A stretch of DNA of 64,000 nt. It comes from Collybiopsis luxurians FD-317 M1. Taxonomy: Eukaryota; Basidiomycota; Agaricomycetes; Agaricales; Omphalotaceae. Position 1 is the first letter of the stretch; each line of letters opens with the position of its first letter. Below the pieces are notes generated by a model. The model made no database searches. It was not told where the DNA came from and worked only from the letters and a program-made list of their open reading frames with translations. The stretch spans positions 124,001 to 188,000 of the forward strand of contig KN834821.1 of NCBI GenBank assembly GCA_000827265.1, written 5' to 3'. The position numbers and the translations under genes were made by a program. Below, one piece after another: positions 61,532 to 64,000 of the stretch.

Positions 61532-64000
61532 TCACTGACCGCCCAATTGATCGGGCGTCACTGAAAATTGTTGAGTCAGTTTCCGGATTAAGATGAATCT
61601 ATCCGAAAGCTCACGTTGATCGTAAATCGGGCAAAGGTTTTTCCACGCATCTTTACGGGCGATAGTTATTAGTGGCTCAGAGTGATCCTGGATAAAAAAA
61701 AACTCACCAGGAACCGGGTCGACGGTAGGAACATCCCCAACGTCCTCAGCAAAGACGATGGCAAAACCACTAAAATATATTTCGTTAGGCCAAAGCCTAC
61801 GGAACACAGAATCGCTTACGCTTCCAAATGCCAGTCAATGTGACTGTGAAGTCGATTAATTGTCAGATACGAATGGCGTCTCGTATACACTCGACACTCA
61901 CCAATGAAGGAACCCTGGATAATCACTCAGCCTTCAGGTCGAAGACAAGAAAAGAATTAAGGAACTTACAAGGACCAGGATTGTCAGTTCTGAATCTGAT
62001 GGTAACATTGTCGGTAGCTCCACCGGTCGAAACGACATCCCTACGAGGGGGGTTGACATAGTTGGCGGATGTGCTTCCCGCACTTCTGATAACATCAAAA
62101 GTATGTCCTATGAAGGAATTGTTTCGTATCGTATCAGTGAAGCAAGCGACGACGGTAAGAGAAGACCACTAACCATGCAAATGGAAAGGATGCTTGAAGG
62201 ATGTGCCACTGATTAGCAAAAAAGACGTGAATTCCGAGGAGAAAAACTTACCGGTCCTCCGATAGCAGCCACTGCAGCGGCATTAAAAGAAACTTGAATG
62301 GTCTTGTTCAAAGGCAAACCAAAGACCGAGCCTTTAGGAAGGAGATCGGCTGGCAAAAAGAGATGATTAGACATCCAAGAGAAGCAGAAGAACAATGTAT
62401 TTACTAGCTGATTGGGCTCCCGACAAGATCTGAAGCAACACTGGAACCGTCGGAGGTCTGGATTTCCATCAGCTGAGAACTGGAGTGCGGGGTAGGTAAG
62501 AAAGGGAATGGCGTACACAAAAGTGGTTCCGTTGATGGTGAATTTCCCTCCTGACTGCGAAAAATCAGAATAAGAAGCGATAAAGTCATCAATGATGGTG
62601 GACTCACAAATCCAAATATGAATTCAAGGTCAACATCTGGATAGGCTTCGGCAGGCTAGAAGTCGGAATGTATGGTACATAAACATTCTTCCCATCTCAA
62701 GGCTACTACGCACTGGGAGAGGATTCTGGAGAGGCTGTGCAACATCTAGTGAGCAAAAACATCTCGAGCGCGAATCAGATAGAACTTACAACGAGACTAG
62801 TCTCTTGCAGCTGGTTGTTGGCAGTCGAGACGGTGGTAGGTTCCGCGTCCGGGGCGCCCTGGTAGCGCAAGATGGCGCTATTTATTCCTCCGGCGAAATC
62901 GAGCTCCGCCCCGGTGTTTGGTTTCGCACGAACCCCTGTAAAAAAAAGCTTAACGATAAAACGAAACTTGAACATTGGAGAACACAAACAATAATTGTCG
63001 ACGTTCTGGGTGGCGTTGAGCTACGATGAGGGAAGTCAGAAATCAAATCGACTGTTATAAAAGATCGCCAAGAAAAAACTGACAATGAAGGAGTAGCGCT
63101 GGCCTGTGAATGATATTCATCTTCAACGCCCGTATGGTGCACATTTTGACTCGAACACTCACCAGCAAAGATTTGAATAGAATCTGCGGCAACCTGTGCA
63201 TGGTTAACTCCGTCCGCTTCAATGACCTGTATAATATCCTCGTGAACTTCGATGTCAGCTAGCAGAAGAAATGCACTTGCAGTAAATGAGTGCCCGTCGA
63301 TAGAGAAGATATAGTTGGGGTCACACGAAATTGCAACCAGGCGGAACCGATAGCTGAGGAGGCGAACAGTTGCAATGATACTTCAAAGAAATAGAGTTCA
63401 GCCGGAGCTTACCGTTTACCCTGAATCACGTTGATTACTGCTAAGGGAGCATCTGCGGGACCGTTCTTGGACCTTCCTACTCGCAACGTCAAAGTTATTG
63501 ACCCGATATCAAAGGCGTTCAAACAATTTACCTAGACCGTTGATGAGAGTTGCATCGGCTTGCCTAAAATTGGTGGAATTAGCGCGAATCAAGCAGTGGA
63601 AATGTTCTATCTTACGGAACGGCTCCAGCATGAGGAGCGGGAACATCTGATATATCATTCACATCTTAGACGAAGAGCACATCACTTTGGACAAGCTCGC
63701 AACTTACGATACCTGCGAAGAAAATTAGTCCTTGAGGTATATACGAGTGAGCAGAGAACGTACCAGTCAGCCAACGTGATGATCGTGGAGTCTGATTTCA
63801 AGCATGGCAATTAGTAACGCATTTCAGGGAAGTGGAATCGAGAATTCTGACCATCATCCACGTCATAAAGACTAGCATAGGGATCCTGGGGATCGTATAT
63901 GACAAGGGGCCCTCGCAATCCGTCGCAGTACTGAGTACTCAGATGCGAATGGTACCTGGTCTCAGCTGAGAAATTTACGTTAGGACTTCGGTGTAAAGAC
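61532..64000 (-). CDS. Laccase, 5' end outside the window
   Basis: Second laccase in the same orientation, closely similar to the first. The window begins (right edge) in an intron just before [18 protein letters not shown] and runs to TGA at 61534-61532, ending LTPDQLGGQ. Seen in order: [71 protein letters not shown], the proline-rich [42 protein letters not shown] (Phe axial position) and [14 protein letters not shown]. Exon boundaries match laccase 1, including the 5-nt exon (63708-63712). One intron shows a GC donor, GCAAGT at 63280-63275. An apparent TGA near 62470 falls in an intron once the downstream acceptor ATCCAG is used, so the visible part is intact. Confidence 0.95.

Noticed and set aside
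62440..62490. In-frame TGA in laccase 2
   Set aside because: The TGA lies upstream of a better acceptor (ATCCAG); splicing there yields [13 protein letters not shown], as in laccase 1 with its CCTAG acceptor.

Overview
The window looks like a piece of an Agaricomycete (mushroom-forming basidiomycete) genome, probably a wood or litter decayer. Genes are split by many introns of about 45-70 bp with GT/AG ends, and most genes appear only as short open stretches that must be spliced by eye. The gene content is that of a white-rot type: laccases, an AA9 lytic polysaccharide monooxygenase, cytochrome P450s, a nitronate monooxygenase, three DUF6534-type fungal membrane proteins and a NACHT-WD40 NLR-like protein.

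Layout. 0-2.5 kb: 3' part of a membrane-anchored glutaminase A-like protein (+). 4.0-5.6 kb: AA9 LPMO with a long Ser-rich tail (-). 7.7-9.5 kb: DUF6534 membrane protein 1 (+, 16 exons). 9.5-12.9 kb: repeat-rich, no gene recognised. 13.0-16.5 kb: NACHT-WD40 NLR-like gene (-) with an in-frame TGA in its last WD blade and a second one beyond. 16.5-21.5 kb: no confident gene. 21.6-23.3 kb: DUF6534 membrane protein 2 (-), with the same 16-exon structure as protein 1. 25.6-32.9 kb: a P450 pseudogene (+) whose first part is split by a complete 5.2-kb Ty1/copia element (-) with 364-bp LTRs and a 5-bp target duplication. 34.7-35.9 kb: nitronate monooxygenase (+). 36-40 kb: repeats including a mariner-like MITE. 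40.4-42.4 kb: intact paralogue of the broken P450 (+). 43.4-45.0 kb: DUF6534 membrane protein 3 (-). 47.3-50.8 kb: a very acidic, Ser-rich disordered protein (-). 54.0-57.2 kb: complete laccase (-, about 29 exons). 61.5-64.0 kb: 3' part of a second laccase (-), cut by the right edge.

How the parts fit. AA9 (polysaccharide oxidation), laccases (phenol oxidation), P450 and nitronate monooxygenase (intracellular oxidation of aromatic or nitro compounds) are all oxidative enzymes suited to decaying plant material. They are interspersed rather than arranged as one operon-like cluster. The NLR, the DUF6534 proteins and the tandem or dispersed duplicates are typical fast-evolving fungal accessory genes.

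Main unusual signals. (1) Every in-frame nonsense codon I found in decayed or decaying genes (three in copia, two in the NLR, one in the P450) is TGA. The two copia LTRs differ only by transitions, 9 of 11 at CpG, which points to CpG methylation decay. (2) The copia primer-binding site looks like the 5' half of tRNA-Arg with inosine at the wobble position. (3) Conserved micro-exons occur (3, 5 and 10 nt in laccase; 14 and 15 nt in the DUF6534 genes). (4) GC-AG introns occur in AA9 and both laccases. No RNA genes or CRISPR arrays were recognised.
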